Assembly: GCA_036847185.1 (NCBI GenBank)
Contig: DAIUAM010000010.1
Location: 19,348 to 83,347 of the forward strand
From: UBA4738 sp002413305
GTDB lineage: Bacteria; Actinomycetota; UBA4738
Direction of reading: 5' to 3'
Length of the DNA stretch: 64,000 nucleotides
Part shown: positions 16,392-24,211 of the stretch, one piece after another
How positions within the stretch are numbered: position 1 is the stretch's first letter
Layout: each line of letters begins with the position of its first letter
Position numbers and translations under genes: made by a program
Notes under the pieces: model-generated
What the model was told of the DNA's origin: nothing
The model's database searches: none
The model's input: only the letters and a program-made list of their open reading frames with translations

Positions 16392-17377
16392 ACTGGCTCA
16401 CCTGGCGGCAGCACCGCGCCCAGTTTCTTTTCGGCGCGGCCACCCTGGCGGTGATCACCCTCTTCCTGGTTCCCTCGGGCCTCGGCATCTGGCACACGTT
16501 CCGGAGCACCGGGCTGGCCGGCTGCCTGGCCGTGACCGGCCGCGACTGTGGCGATCTGGCGAGCACATTCTCGGACCGGTATACGGGCCTGCAGTTCACC
16601 ATCCCCCTGTTCATGATCCTCCCCGCGCTCCTCGGGGTGTTCTGGGGCGCGCCGCTGGTGGCCCGGGAGATCGAACAGGGCACCCACCGCCTGGCGTGGA
16701 CCCAGGGCTTGACCCGGCTGCGGTGGATGTCGACGAAGGTGGTCACGCTGGTCCTGGCAACCCTCGCCGGCGCGGCCGTGTTTGCGTTCCTCCTGTCCTG
16801 GTGGAGCCGCCCGTTCGTCGCCGCTTCGGACAACCGCTTCTCGTTCGGCGTCTTCGACCTCCGGGGGATCGTGCCGGTGGCGTACGCGCTGTTCGCGCTG
16901 GCGGCCGGGGTGGCGGCGGGCGCGCTCATCCGGCGAACCGTGGCGGCCATGGGGGCGACGCTCGGCGCGTACGTGGCCGTGCGGACGGGGATCGAACTGT
17001 GGGCCCGCCCGCACTACGAGGCGGCGAGGACCATCTCCTATTCGTTCTTCGGCTCCGGGCCGCACCCCGGTTCCGGCGACTGGGTCCTTTCGACGCGAAC
17101 CGTCGACCGGGCCGGACACCTCCTTGGAAACGGCCAGTCGCTGGACTTCAACGTCCTCCACGCCCGCTGTCCCGACCTCCCGGGTCCGAGCAGCGGGTTC
17201 GTGAGCAAGGCGCCGATCCAGGCATGCATCCAGCGGCTCGGGATCCACCTGCAGGCGACGTACCAGCCCGGGAACCGCTACTGGCTGTTCCAGGGCATCG
17301 AATCCGCGATCTTCGTGGGCCTGGCGTTGGGACTGCTCGCCTTCGCCGTGTGGTGGGTCCGCCGCAAGGTAGCGTAA
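16388..17377 (+). CDS. ABC transporter permease
   Basis: A 329-residue membrane protein whose ATG overlaps the ATPase stop (ATGA). It starts MNWLTWRQHRAQFLFGA, with a first membrane segment at about 15-35. A large external loop with two cysteines follows, then segments near 75-95, 110-140, 165-190 and a last one near 300-325 ending in a basic tail. This resembles ABC-2 type permeases of actinobacterial YtrA-linked systems. The big loop between the last two helices could face the outside and contact a ligand or partner. Confidence 0.85.
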   Translation: MNWLTWRQHRAQFLFGAATLAVITLFLVPSGLGIWHTFRSTGLAGCLAVTGRDCGDLASTFSDRYTGLQFTIPLFMILPALLGVFWGAPLVAREIEQGTHRLAWTQGLTRLRWMSTKVVTLVLATLAGAAVFAFLLSWWSRPFVAASDNRFSFGVFDLRGIVPVAYALFALAAGVAAGALIRRTVAAMGATLGAYVAVRTGIELWARPHYEAARTISYSFFGSGPHPGSGDWVLSTRTVDRAGHLLGNGQSLDFNVLHARCPDLPGPSSGFVSKAPIQACIQRLGIHLQATYQPGNRYWLFQGIESAIFVGLALGLLAFAVWWVRRKVA

Positions 17378-17399
17378 GCGAACACTCCCTCGGGCGTGT

Positions 17400-17558
17400 T
17401 CAGGCCGCGGGCTCGACCTGTCGCTCCTCCAGTCCCGATGAGGCCGGGAGCAGCACCGCTTCGGCGCGCGGCGCGTCGCGGAGCGCGTTCCACAGGCCCG
17501 CCGCCACCGCCAGCATGCTCCCCAGCATCAGCACGAAGGTCAACGTGGCAACCAACAT
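17400..17558 (-). CDS. Small single-pass membrane protein (52 aa)
   Basis: A 52-residue frame from ATG 17558 with a strong Shine-Dalgarno (AAAGGAGGG, 6 nt spacing). The first 24 residues are hydrophobic (MLVATLTFVLMLGSMLAVAA), followed by a polar cytoplasmic or extracellular tail ending EERQVEPAA. It lies between the permease (convergent) and the VOC gene (same strand). No family recognised; the strong ribosome-binding site and single membrane helix argue that it is expressed. Confidence 0.55.
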   Translation of the reverse strand: MLVATLTFVLMLGSMLAVAAGLWNALRDAPRAEAVLLPASSGLEERQVEPAA

Positions 17559-17687
17559 CGGGATCCCTCCTTTCGAACCATCGGTTCGTCTCGGGAGGGA
17601 CGCTATCCGCGCGGATTCAGAAGCCGGTGAGACCGCGCTGAGAGAACGCTGCGAGATCTCGATCCGGTGCGCCGGGGTCGCGAACGC

Positions 17688-18455
17688 TCAGGACCGAAGG
17701 AACATGAGCCCGAAGGCCGACCCGTGGGGGTCGCCCGCGATGGCGAACCGCCCGCCGGGGAAGTCCATCGGCTGGACCATGACGCTTCCCCCCAGCTCCT
17801 GCACTTGGGCGGCGGACTTGTCGACGTCCTCGACGGCGAAGTACACGAGCCAATTCGCCGGCACGCCTTCCTGCTGCGGGCCGAGGGGCATCGCCCCCGC
17901 GATCGACTTGCCGCCGAGCTGCCACTCGGTGTACGGCATCTCGCCCTCGCTGGTCTTCGAGTCCCAGCCGAACACGGTCTTGTAGAACTGCTTCGCCGTG
18001 TCCAGGTCACGGGTGCCGAGCTCGATCCACGCCAGCGAGCCGGGCTCGAACATGACGTCCGCGCCGGTCATGTTTCGCGGCTCCCACAGGCCGATGGCCG
18101 CGCCGGTCGGGTCGGCGAAGAAGGCCGACCGGCCGTTGTCGAACACGTCCATGGCCTCCATGAAGATCGCCGCCCCGGCAGCCCGGGCCTTCTCCGTGGT
18201 TGCCGCGGCGTCGGTCACGTAGATGTAGGCCCGCCACACAGCTGGCATCTGGCCGCCCATGGTGGTCATGAGGGCGGCAGTGCTCTTGCCCCCCGAACGG
18301 AAGATCGTGTAGTCCCCCGACTCGGGCGGGCCCATGAGCTCGGACTCCCAGCCGAACAACTGCCCGTAGAACTCCTTCGACGCGTCGAGGTCCGGCGATG
18401 ACAAGTCGGCCCAGATGGGGTGATTCGGCGGCTGGATGGGCGTTCCCTCCGGCAT
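17688..18455 (-). CDS. VOC-family protein with two glyoxalase-like domains
   Basis: A 255-residue protein from ATG 18455, preceded by GGAGG. It has two related halves: WADLSSPDLDASKEFYGQLFGW (given from residue 15) and WIELGTRDLDTAKQFYKTVFGW (from about 138), each followed by a beta-rich segment ending in ADPTGAAIGLWE or GDPHGSAFGLM. This tandem layout matches the actinobacterial CFP-30B-like glyoxalase/bleomycin-resistance family. Such proteins bind metal or small ligands; the substrate is not evident. Confidence 0.88.
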   Translation of the reverse strand: MPEGTPIQPPNHPIWADLSSPDLDASKEFYGQLFGWESELMGPPESGDYTIFRSGGKSTAALMTTMGGQMPAVWRAYIYVTDAAATTEKARAAGAAIFMEAMDVFDNGRSAFFADPTGAAIGLWEPRNMTGADVMFEPGSLAWIELGTRDLDTAKQFYKTVFGWDSKTSEGEMPYTEWQLGGKSIAGAMPLGPQQEGVPANWLVYFAVEDVDKSAAQVQELGGSVMVQPMDFPGGRFAIAGDPHGSAFGLMFLRS

Positions 18456-18544
18456 GACGACCCTCCTGTTCGAACGGAAGCCGCCATCTTAGTCCGACCC
18501 TCCGATCGACGCGAAGCGGTGTCTCAGTGTGAGGGTCGCCGCCG

Positions 18545-18550
18545 TAGAAT
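18545..18550 (+). promoter_or_regulatory. -10 box TAGAAT of a leaderless promoter
   Basis: TAGAAT ends 7 nt before GTG 18558, the start of a cysteine-rich membrane microprotein. Confidence 0.5.
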
Positions 18551-18557
18551 CGGGTTC

Positions 18558-18788
18558 GTGTCGAGGATGCTGCGCCGATCCCTGAAGCTCGTGTTGCTGG
18601 GCCTCGTGCTCGCGGGGCTCATCAGCCGTGGGCTCGAACAGGCGGGCGTGTACGAGTGCGGCTGCTACCCCGAGTGCTGGTGCAAACGGCCCGGCCTCAG
18701 CTTGTTCCGCTGGGTCGTCCCTCGGTTCCATCATGGGCCGTGGGATCCCCAGGACAAGGCCCGTCACGAGGCCGCGGGCCGGTCGTAG
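18558..18788 (+). CDS. Cysteine-rich membrane-anchored microprotein (76 aa)
   Basis: A 76-residue protein starting GTG 18558. An N-terminal basic patch (MSRMLRRSLK) leads into one hydrophobic helix (LVLLGLVLAGLISRGL), then a tight cluster YECGCYPECWCKRPG with four cysteines in ten residues, and a Trp/His/Pro-rich tail. The layout suggests a signal-anchored protein whose cysteines bind metal or form disulfides. I do not recognise a family. There is no Shine-Dalgarno; the -10 at 18545 supports a leaderless GTG start. Confidence 0.5.
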   Translation: MSRMLRRSLKLVLLGLVLAGLISRGLEQAGVYECGCYPECWCKRPGLSLFRWVVPRFHHGPWDPQDKARHEAAGRS

Positions 18789-18926
18789 TCCAGCAGTCCA
18801 TCGATCTCGGCCAGTGGCGCGGCAGGTCGACCTCCACGGGGTTGATGTCTCTGTTTGCGGCGCCCCCAAGCACCGTGGGAGGCTGGCCTCCAACATCCGG
18901 GTGCGACACGCGGAAGGGGGGCCTGC

Positions 18927-19343
18927 ATGGACGGCTTCGATCAGGCTGTGGAGCAGTTTCGCGCAGGGCTCGCTGAATTCGTCAAAGGAGACCCTGAACC
19001 GGCCAGGCAGATGTTCTCGCAGCGCGACGACGTCGTTCTCTGTAATCCGCTTCACCCGTTCGCACGAGGCCCACGAGAGGTTGCGGAAACGAGCGAACAA
19101 GCCGCCTCCCACTTTGCCGACGGCGAGATCGAGTGCGAGACGGTGGCTGCCTACACGACTGCTGAGCTTGGATACATCATTCAGATCGAGCGGTTCAGAG
19201 CAACGATTGACGGCAAGGAGGGTTCAGGAGCCCTACGGGTTACCATGATCTTCCGGCTCGAAGACGACGGTTGGCGCGTTGCACACCGACACGCGGACCC
19301 GATAACGACGCCTCAGGCGATCGAATCGATCTTGCCGAAGTAA
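18927..19343 (+). CDS. SnoaL-like/DUF4440 NTF2-fold protein
   Basis: A 138-residue protein from ATG 18927 after GGAAGGGGGG. The first helix (FDQAVEQFRAGLAEFVKG), DDVVLCNPLHPFARG, and terminal strands (LRVTMIFRLEDDGWRVAHRHAD) match the ketosteroid-isomerase-like SnoaL/DUF4440 group that often sits near stress or secondary-metabolism genes. Its codon use looks less GC-rich at third positions than its neighbours. Function is not assigned. Confidence 0.75.
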   Translation: MDGFDQAVEQFRAGLAEFVKGDPEPARQMFSQRDDVVLCNPLHPFARGPREVAETSEQAASHFADGEIECETVAAYTTAELGYIIQIERFRATIDGKEGSGALRVTMIFRLEDDGWRVAHRHADPITTPQAIESILPK

Positions 19344-19417
19344 GCCGCTGCGCTGGTCAAAGGCTTCCGCGTTCAAGCTGAGACACTACCCACTGGGTCG
19401 GGACCACGGGAGCGCGC

Positions 19418-19423
19418 TAGCGT
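19418..19423 (+). promoter_or_regulatory. -10 box TAGCGT of a leaderless promoter
   Basis: TAGCGT ends 6 nt before GTG 19430; no Shine-Dalgarno is present before that start. Confidence 0.5.
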
Positions 19424-19429
19424 ACCCCG

Positions 19430-20485
19430 GTGGCCGGCGTGACCCGAACATCTGAGCGCACCCTCGCCCAACGGGACCTCAACCGCGCGATGCTCGCCCG
19501 GCAGATGCTGCTCGAACCCGTGAGCACCACCATCCCCCGGGTGCTGGAACGGATGGGCGGCCTCCAGGCCCAGTACGCGCCCTCGATGTACATCGGCCTG
19601 TGGACCCGCAAGGTGGGGTTCGAACGCGATCAGCTTGACCGGGCGCTGCGAAGGCGGGTGGTCGTCCAGGGGACGCTGATGCGCGAGACGATCCATCTGG
19701 TCTCCAAGCGCGACTACTGGCCGATGGCCGTCGCCGTACGGCGAGCCCGGCGGGAATGGTGGGTGCGGGTCGCGGCCGGACACGACCCGAGAGGGATGGA
19801 GCGCGCCGCCGAACGACTCCGGGCACGGCTGGCCGAGGGGCCGGTTGCGCGCGCCGAGCTGGAGGGCATCGTGGGGAAGGGGCACGTCGCCGGGATCGGC
19901 CTGTGGCTGGACCTGGTTCGCGTCCCCCCGTCGGGAACGTGGGAGCGCCGACGGGCAGACCTGTTCGGCTCCGCCGAGCACTGGATCGGAGCGCCCAGGG
20001 AGCCTCTCTCCGAGGCCGAGGCCATGGCCCACCTGGTTCGGCGATACCTGGCCGGGTTCGGCCCGGCGTCGATCAAGTCCATCGCCGGCTTCACCGGGAT
20101 CCGGCTCACGGAGCTGGGGCCTGCGTTCGAGCTCCTCAGCCTCCGGCGGTTCCGGGACGAGGATGGCCACGAGCTGCTCGACCTGCCCCGCGCCCCGCTC
20201 CCTCCGGCCGACACGCCCGCCACGGTGCGATTCCTCCCGATCTGGGACGCGATGCTTCTGGTCCACGCCCGCCGGACGGGGGTCCTACCGGAGAAGTACC
20301 GCCCCCTCGTCTTCAACTCCAGGACCCCGCAGTCGGTGGCCACGTTCCTGGTGGAGGGCGCGGTGGCCGGGACATGGCGCTACGAGGGCGGACGCATCCG
20401 CATCGAACCCTTCGAGCGTCTCGCCCGGACGGCCTCACGGGCGCTGGCCGAGGAGGCCGAACGCCTGGCCGAGCTGCATCGCTGA
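19430..20485 (+). CDS. Winged-helix DNA-binding protein, HTH_42 (YcaQ/AlkX-like family), copy 1
   Basis: A 351-residue protein from GTG 19430. Conserved HTH_42 features: LNRAMLARQMLLEP, VLERMGGLQAQYAPSMYIGLW, the QGTLMRETIHLVSKRDY block, and the C-terminal LLPIWDAMLLVHARR-like region (written here FLPIWDAMLLVHARR) followed by FNSRTPQSVATFLVEG. The family includes DNA glycosylases such as YcaQ that unhook interstrand crosslinks, but many actinobacterial members are uncharacterised. A second member lies 2.9 kb downstream. Confidence 0.85.
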   Translation: MAGVTRTSERTLAQRDLNRAMLARQMLLEPVSTTIPRVLERMGGLQAQYAPSMYIGLWTRKVGFERDQLDRALRRRVVVQGTLMRETIHLVSKRDYWPMAVAVRRARREWWVRVAAGHDPRGMERAAERLRARLAEGPVARAELEGIVGKGHVAGIGLWLDLVRVPPSGTWERRRADLFGSAEHWIGAPREPLSEAEAMAHLVRRYLAGFGPASIKSIAGFTGIRLTELGPAFELLSLRRFRDEDGHELLDLPRAPLPPADTPATVRFLPIWDAMLLVHARRTGVLPEKYRPLVFNSRTPQSVATFLVEGAVAGTWRYEGGRIRIEPFERLARTASRALAEEAERLAELHR

Positions 20486-20494
20486 ACCAGCCCG

Positions 20495-21178
20495 CTACCG
20501 AACGACCTTGATGTTGAAGCTCGGTGAGCCCATCGGGCCGATCAGACGGACCCACAGGGCCAGGTACATCTCGGTCCCCCGGGCGGTGGTGATGTCGCCC
20601 AGATCGATCACGTCCCGCCAGCCGAACCACTCGCCGAGCAGGCGCGTCACCTCGGCCTTCGCCCCCGCGTCGTCACCGCTCACGAACAGGTGGTGGTCGC
20701 CGCCGGCCACGCTCCCCGGATCCACCATCACCAGGGCGTTGACGGTGTTCAGTGTCTTCACGACCTTCGTGTCGGGCAGGGCGCGCTGCAGCTGTTCGCC
20801 CAGCGAGTCGGTGTTCGAAACGGACAGCGAGGGCGGAAAGCCACCCGAGAAGTCCAGCGGGTTCGAGATGTCGATCAGGATCTTGCCCGCCAGGTTCTCC
20901 TCGCCCGCGGAGCGGACCACGTCCAGGCAGGAGGTCCCATGGGTGGCGACCAGGGCGATCTCGCCGTGGGCCGCGGCCTCGGCGAACGTGCCCACCACTA
21001 CCGCCGGGTTCGCCGCATGCCACTCCGAGAACGAGACCATGCCCGGCCAGGGCGCCTCGGTCCGGGCCAACGCGGCGGCCACGTCCCGCGTCCCGATCAC
21101 GACCTCGTGGTCTTCCGCCGCGAGCTTCGCGGCGAGGGTCTGTCCGACGATCCCTGTGCCCAGGATGCCGATCTTCAT
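20495..21178 (-). CDS. NADPH-dependent F420 reductase-like oxidoreductase
   Basis: A 227-residue protein from ATG 21178, preceded by GGGAGGGAG. It starts MKIGILGTGIVGQTLAAKLA, a classic GxGxxG dinucleotide site, with VVIGTRD for the 2'-phosphate of NADP. ILIDISNPLDFSGGFPPSL and VVKTLNTVNALVMVDP follow. This is the Fno/DUF6 NADP-binding reductase family; some members transfer hydride between NADPH and F420, others act on unknown substrates. It is convergent with the HTH_42 gene. Confidence 0.85.
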   Translation of the reverse strand: MKIGILGTGIVGQTLAAKLAAEDHEVVIGTRDVAAALARTEAPWPGMVSFSEWHAANPAVVVGTFAEAAAHGEIALVATHGTSCLDVVRSAGEENLAGKILIDISNPLDFSGGFPPSLSVSNTDSLGEQLQRALPDTKVVKTLNTVNALVMVDPGSVAGGDHHLFVSGDDAGAKAEVTRLLGEWFGWRDVIDLGDITTARGTEMYLALWVRLIGPMGSPSFNIKVVR

Positions 21179-21282
21179 GGGACTCCCTCCCCATCGTCTT
21201 CCGGTTCGAAGGTACCGATGGTAGCCCGCGTTCTCAGATCGAGGTCCTCGACGGCCGATCGGGAGGGCGGCGCGAACGCGGA

Positions 21283-21321
21283 AGAGGCGGCCGCCCGCTC
21301 TCACGAGTGGGGGCCGCCTCT
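21283..21321 (-). terminator. Strong hairpin, probable terminator
   Basis: AGAGGCGGCC (21283-21292) pairs perfectly with GGCCGCCTCT (21312-21321) around a 19-nt loop. It lies 36 bp past the stop of the small secreted-protein gene on the minus strand. No long T run follows. Confidence 0.55.
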
Positions 21322-21357
21322 CGTTGATCTCCGTTGTTGCGACCGCTTTCGGCCTCG

Positions 21358-21579
21358 CTACCCGGTCACCGAGCCGTTCGCCGTCGACCCGCTGCCCATG
21401 TGGGGGCAGTGGTGCGCCGTGGTCGAACCCGAGCCGGAGCTCGAACTCGAGCTCGGCTTCGGGGTTGCCGCGGACGTACTCGCGGCGAGCGCGTGGCTCA
21501 CGCCGAATGCCCCAGCCGTGACGGTGCCGCCCGCCAGCGTGAGGGCCATCAGCCAACGGCGGATGCCTCGGAATGCCAT
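21358..21579 (-). CDS. Small secreted Ser/Gly-rich protein
   Basis: A 73-residue precursor with a near-perfect Shine-Dalgarno (GGAGGAGGTGAT) 3 nt before ATG 21579. The N-terminus (MAFRGIRRWLMALTLAGGTV) and the ALA-A site around residue 33 form a Sec signal peptide. The mature part is short, with a Ser/Gly/Thr-rich linker and HHCPHMGSG, which could bind a metal such as copper. I do not know a family. The strong ribosome-binding site suggests high expression. Confidence 0.6.
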   Translation of the reverse strand: MAFRGIRRWLMALTLAGGTVTAGAFGVSHALAASTSAATPKPSSSSSSGSGSTTAHHCPHMGSGSTANGSVTG

Positions 21580-21783
21580 TCGATCACCTCCTCCGATCTG
21601 GTCAGGCGACCCGTGCGCCGAGCCGATCCGGACGGTCCTCGCGCCGGGTCAGGATCCGGGGGCGGCGGGAACGTCCGGATCGAGTGAACCAGCAGAGGCT
21701 GTGAATGACCTTGGGATCAGTGAGGAACGGGCGGTGACTTTCGGGCCTGCGTCCGCCCGGGGCGGGTCGTCCGATCTGACCGA

Positions 21784-22102
21784 TCAGACCCGCAGGTCCT
21801 CGGGCCAGGCCGCGTCCAGCGCTTCGAATTCGGCCCAGCTCATGCCCTGCAGGAGCCCCAGGTTGCGGGCGCCACACCACGGGCACTCGGCGCGGTCCGG
21901 GTCCTGGTCGTCGAACGGGATCTGGCACTCCGCGCACCAGGCGAGTTCGCTCACACCCGGCCGAACCAGCTCGGCGTCGACGCCATCGCCGAGCGCGCGC
22001 ATCAGTTCGGCCACCCCGGCCCGGAACGATTCGGGATCGTCGTAGGAGGAACGCGCGGTCGACGACCTCGCCCGCGATGCGAGAGATCCGCCGGTCCACC
22101 AT
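21784..22102 (-). pseudogene. Zinc-ribbon protein with apparent frameshift
   Basis: A start at ATG 22102 has a good Shine-Dalgarno (GGGGAGGCGG) and reads MVDRRISRIAGEVVDRAF, then loses coding character. In the next frame the sequence resumes as SYDDPESFRAGVAELMRA and ends with a zinc ribbon, CAEC-x14-CPWC, plus a helix WAEFEALDAAWPEDLRV. Span length is 3n+1, so removing one base near 22045-22050 would give one protein of about 105 residues. Either the gene is broken, it is frameshifted on purpose, or the assembly has an error. Without repair the downstream part could start at ATG within MRALGDG. Confidence 0.55.
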
Positions 22103-22276
22103 GCCCGCCTCCCCTCGTCTGGGACGTCACCACCGTAGGCACGCCCCCGGCGATCCGGCAAACGCCCTGCACGCGCGACAGGACGGGTGGAAACGTCGGG
22201 TCTGATGACCGTTTCGCTCGCTCTGTCCCGCGACCTCGGCGCCGGGCGGCTCGGTGAAGTGCGGAGCACCAGCCGC

Positions 22277-22282
22277 TAGCCT
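22277..22282 (+). promoter_or_regulatory. -10 box TAGCCT of a leaderless promoter
   Basis: TAGCCT ends 7 nt before ATG 22290; no Shine-Dalgarno is seen. Confidence 0.5.
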
Positions 22283-22289
22283 CGACCGC

Positions 22290-23474
22290 ATGCGAAGGAT
22301 CGGGACCGAAGAACGCCGGGCCCGGATCGGTGTGCGTCATCACCTCGCGCGCCGATCGCTGGCCGGAACGCCGGTGAAGGTGGCCGGCGACCTGGCGGGC
22401 CTGCACGCCACCGATCCGGCCACGGTCTACCTTTCGGCCCGGGCCCGAACCCGCGGGTTCCAGGCGGAGGACCTCAGCCGCGCGCTGTACGACGACCGGG
22501 CGCTGGTCCGCTTCCTCGGCATGCGCCGGACGATGTTCACGATCCCCGTCGACCTGGTGCCGGTCGTGCATGCCGCCTGCACCCGCTCGATCGCGCGGAC
22601 CGAACGCCGCCGCCTGCTCCAGCTCATCGAGCGGGCCGGCATCGCCCCGGGCCCGGGCGCGGTCCGATGGCTGCGGCGGGCCGAAGCGTCCGCCCTGCGC
22701 TGCGTGGAATCGCTGGGCGAGCCCACGGCGGCCGAGCTCGCCGCTTGCGATCCCACCCTGGCCGCGAAGCTGCTGCTCGCCGAGGGCACACCGTGGGCGG
22801 CCCAGCAGAGCGTCTCCACCCGTGTGCTCTTCCAGCTCGCCGCGGAAGGACACCTCGTGCGGGCCCGCCCAAAGGGATCGTGGGTCAGCGGGCAGGTCCG
22901 GTGGGCGACCACCGAGCGATGGCTGGGTGGGCCGATCCAGGAACTGCCTACCGAGGAAGCGCAGGCCGAACTCGCCCGCCGATGGCTTCGAGCCTTCGGG
23001 CCGGGGACCATGGCCGACCTTCGGTGGTGGACCGGCTGGGCGGTGGCTGCGACCCGCTCGGCCCTGGCCGCGGTCGGCGCCGTGGAGGTCGAACTCGACG
23101 ACGGGGAGGTCGGGTTCGTCCTGCCGGGCGACGACGCACCGACGCCGCTGCCCGAGCCGTGGGTCGCCCTGCTCCCCGCCCTCGACCCGACGACCATGGG
23201 ATGGAAACAGCGGGCCTGGTACCTCGGCCCGCACGGTTCGGCCCTGTTCGATCGCAACGGCAACGCCGGTCCGACCGTGTGGTCGAACGGGCGGGTGATC
23301 GGCGGCTGGGTCCAGCGACGGAGCGGCGAGATCCTCTGGCGATCGCTCGAGGGCCCGGGCGCAGCCGTGGGGAAGGCGGTCGAACGGGAGGTCGGACGGC
23401 TTCGGGACTGGCTGGGCGACGTCCGGGTGACGCCCCGGTTCCACACGCCGCTGGAGCTGGAGCTCGGCGGCTGA
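22290..23474 (+). CDS. Winged-helix DNA-binding protein, HTH_42 family, copy 2
   Basis: A 394-residue protein, ATG 22290. HTH_42 hallmarks: ARRSLAGTPVKVAGDLAGLH, a MRRTMFTIPVDLVPVVH block equivalent to the substrate-contact region, and the C-terminal WVALLPALDPTTMGWKQR, then NAGPTVWSNGRVIGGW. It differs clearly from the copy at 19430 (about 40 residues longer, low identity by eye), so it is an old paralogue. Functions in the family include DNA-crosslink glycosylase activity, but most are untested. Confidence 0.85.
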   Translation: MRRIGTEERRARIGVRHHLARRSLAGTPVKVAGDLAGLHATDPATVYLSARARTRGFQAEDLSRALYDDRALVRFLGMRRTMFTIPVDLVPVVHAACTRSIARTERRRLLQLIERAGIAPGPGAVRWLRRAEASALRCVESLGEPTAAELAACDPTLAAKLLLAEGTPWAAQQSVSTRVLFQLAAEGHLVRARPKGSWVSGQVRWATTERWLGGPIQELPTEEAQAELARRWLRAFGPGTMADLRWWTGWAVAATRSALAAVGAVEVELDDGEVGFVLPGDDAPTPLPEPWVALLPALDPTTMGWKQRAWYLGPHGSALFDRNGNAGPTVWSNGRVIGGWVQRRSGEILWRSLEGPGAAVGKAVEREVGRLRDWLGDVRVTPRFHTPLELELGG

Positions 23475-23503
23475 GTGCCGCACCGGCGGGCAGCCCCACG
23501 CCC

Positions 23504-23509
23504 TACACT
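23504..23509 (+). promoter_or_regulatory. -10 box TACACT of a leaderless promoter
   Basis: TACACT ends 7 nt before GTG 23517, the start of the FmdB-type zinc ribbon gene. Confidence 0.5.
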
Positions 23510-23516
23510 TACCCCT

Positions 23517-23723
23517 GTGCCGATCTACGAGTACGTCTGCGCGAGCTGCGGCGAGCGGTTCGACCGGCTCCAGGGCTCGAACGACCCGGCGCCGGCCTGC
23601 ACCTCGTGCGGGACCCGGGACGTCCGGCGGACGATCTCCTTGATCGCCGGCCTGACCGGATCCGGCCGGCCCGCCGCCTCCTCGGGCTGCGCGTGCGGGG
23701 GCGCCTGCGCCTGCGGGCGCTGA
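23517..23723 (+). CDS. FmdB-family zinc-ribbon protein
   Basis: A 68-residue protein starting VPIYEYVCASCGERFD, the defining FmdB/putative regulatory protein signature. Two CxxC knuckles (CASC about 8-11 and CTSC about 30-33) make a zinc ribbon; the tail ends in a run of CAC and GACAC motifs (about 57-66) typical of the family. The function is unknown; it is often linked to membrane or amide-metabolism genes. The next gene starts 5 bp downstream, suggesting an operon. Confidence 0.88.
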   Translation: MPIYEYVCASCGERFDRLQGSNDPAPACTSCGTRDVRRTISLIAGLTGSGRPAASSGCACGGACACGR

Positions 23724-23728
23724 GCAGA

Positions 23729-24202
23729 GTGGATCCCGGCACACCCGCCCTGTTGGCGCTCGCCGGCAGCGACCTGGCGTACGAGGTGGTTCGAACCACG
23801 CCGGCCCGGAGCGCGGAGGAGAGCGCCGAGCTCCAGGGCATCCCGGTGGGCAACCTGCTGCGGACGATCGTCATCCGCCTCGGCGCGGACGACTACGCTT
23901 TCGTCCTGGTGCCGGGTGGGCGACAGATCGACTGGGCCAGGCTCCGGGCGCTGTTCGGCGTGAAGCGCCTGTCGCTCCCCGATCAGGCCGAAGCCCAGGA
24001 CGCCACCGGCTACGAACGCGGCGCGATCACCCCGTTCGGCTCCAAGCGCGCCTGGCCCGTGGTGGCCGACGCGACGGTCCCTGAGCTCGGCCTAGTGGCG
24101 ATCGGCGGCGGGGCACGAGGTGTGAACCTGCACGTGGACGGCGCGGAGCTCGTTCGGCATCTGGACGCTCAGGTCGCGGACGTGACGCGGCCCGCCGGCT
24201 GA
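23729..24202 (+). CDS. YbaK/EbsC-family aminoacyl-tRNA deacylase-like protein
   Basis: A 157-residue protein from GTG 23729, 5 bp after the zinc ribbon gene. The YbaK pattern is present: RSAEESAELQGIPVGNLLRTIVI, DYAFVLVPGGRQIDWARL and GYERGAITPFGSKRAWPVVAD. These proteins hydrolyse mischarged aminoacyl-tRNAs (YbaK acts on Cys-tRNA-Pro) in the cytoplasm. The GAITPFG loop that lines the active site is intact. Substrate tRNA unknown. Confidence 0.88.
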   Translation: MDPGTPALLALAGSDLAYEVVRTTPARSAEESAELQGIPVGNLLRTIVIRLGADDYAFVLVPGGRQIDWARLRALFGVKRLSLPDQAEAQDATGYERGAITPFGSKRAWPVVADATVPELGLVAIGGGARGVNLHVDGAELVRHLDAQVADVTRPAG

Positions 24203-24211
24203 GCTCAAGGG

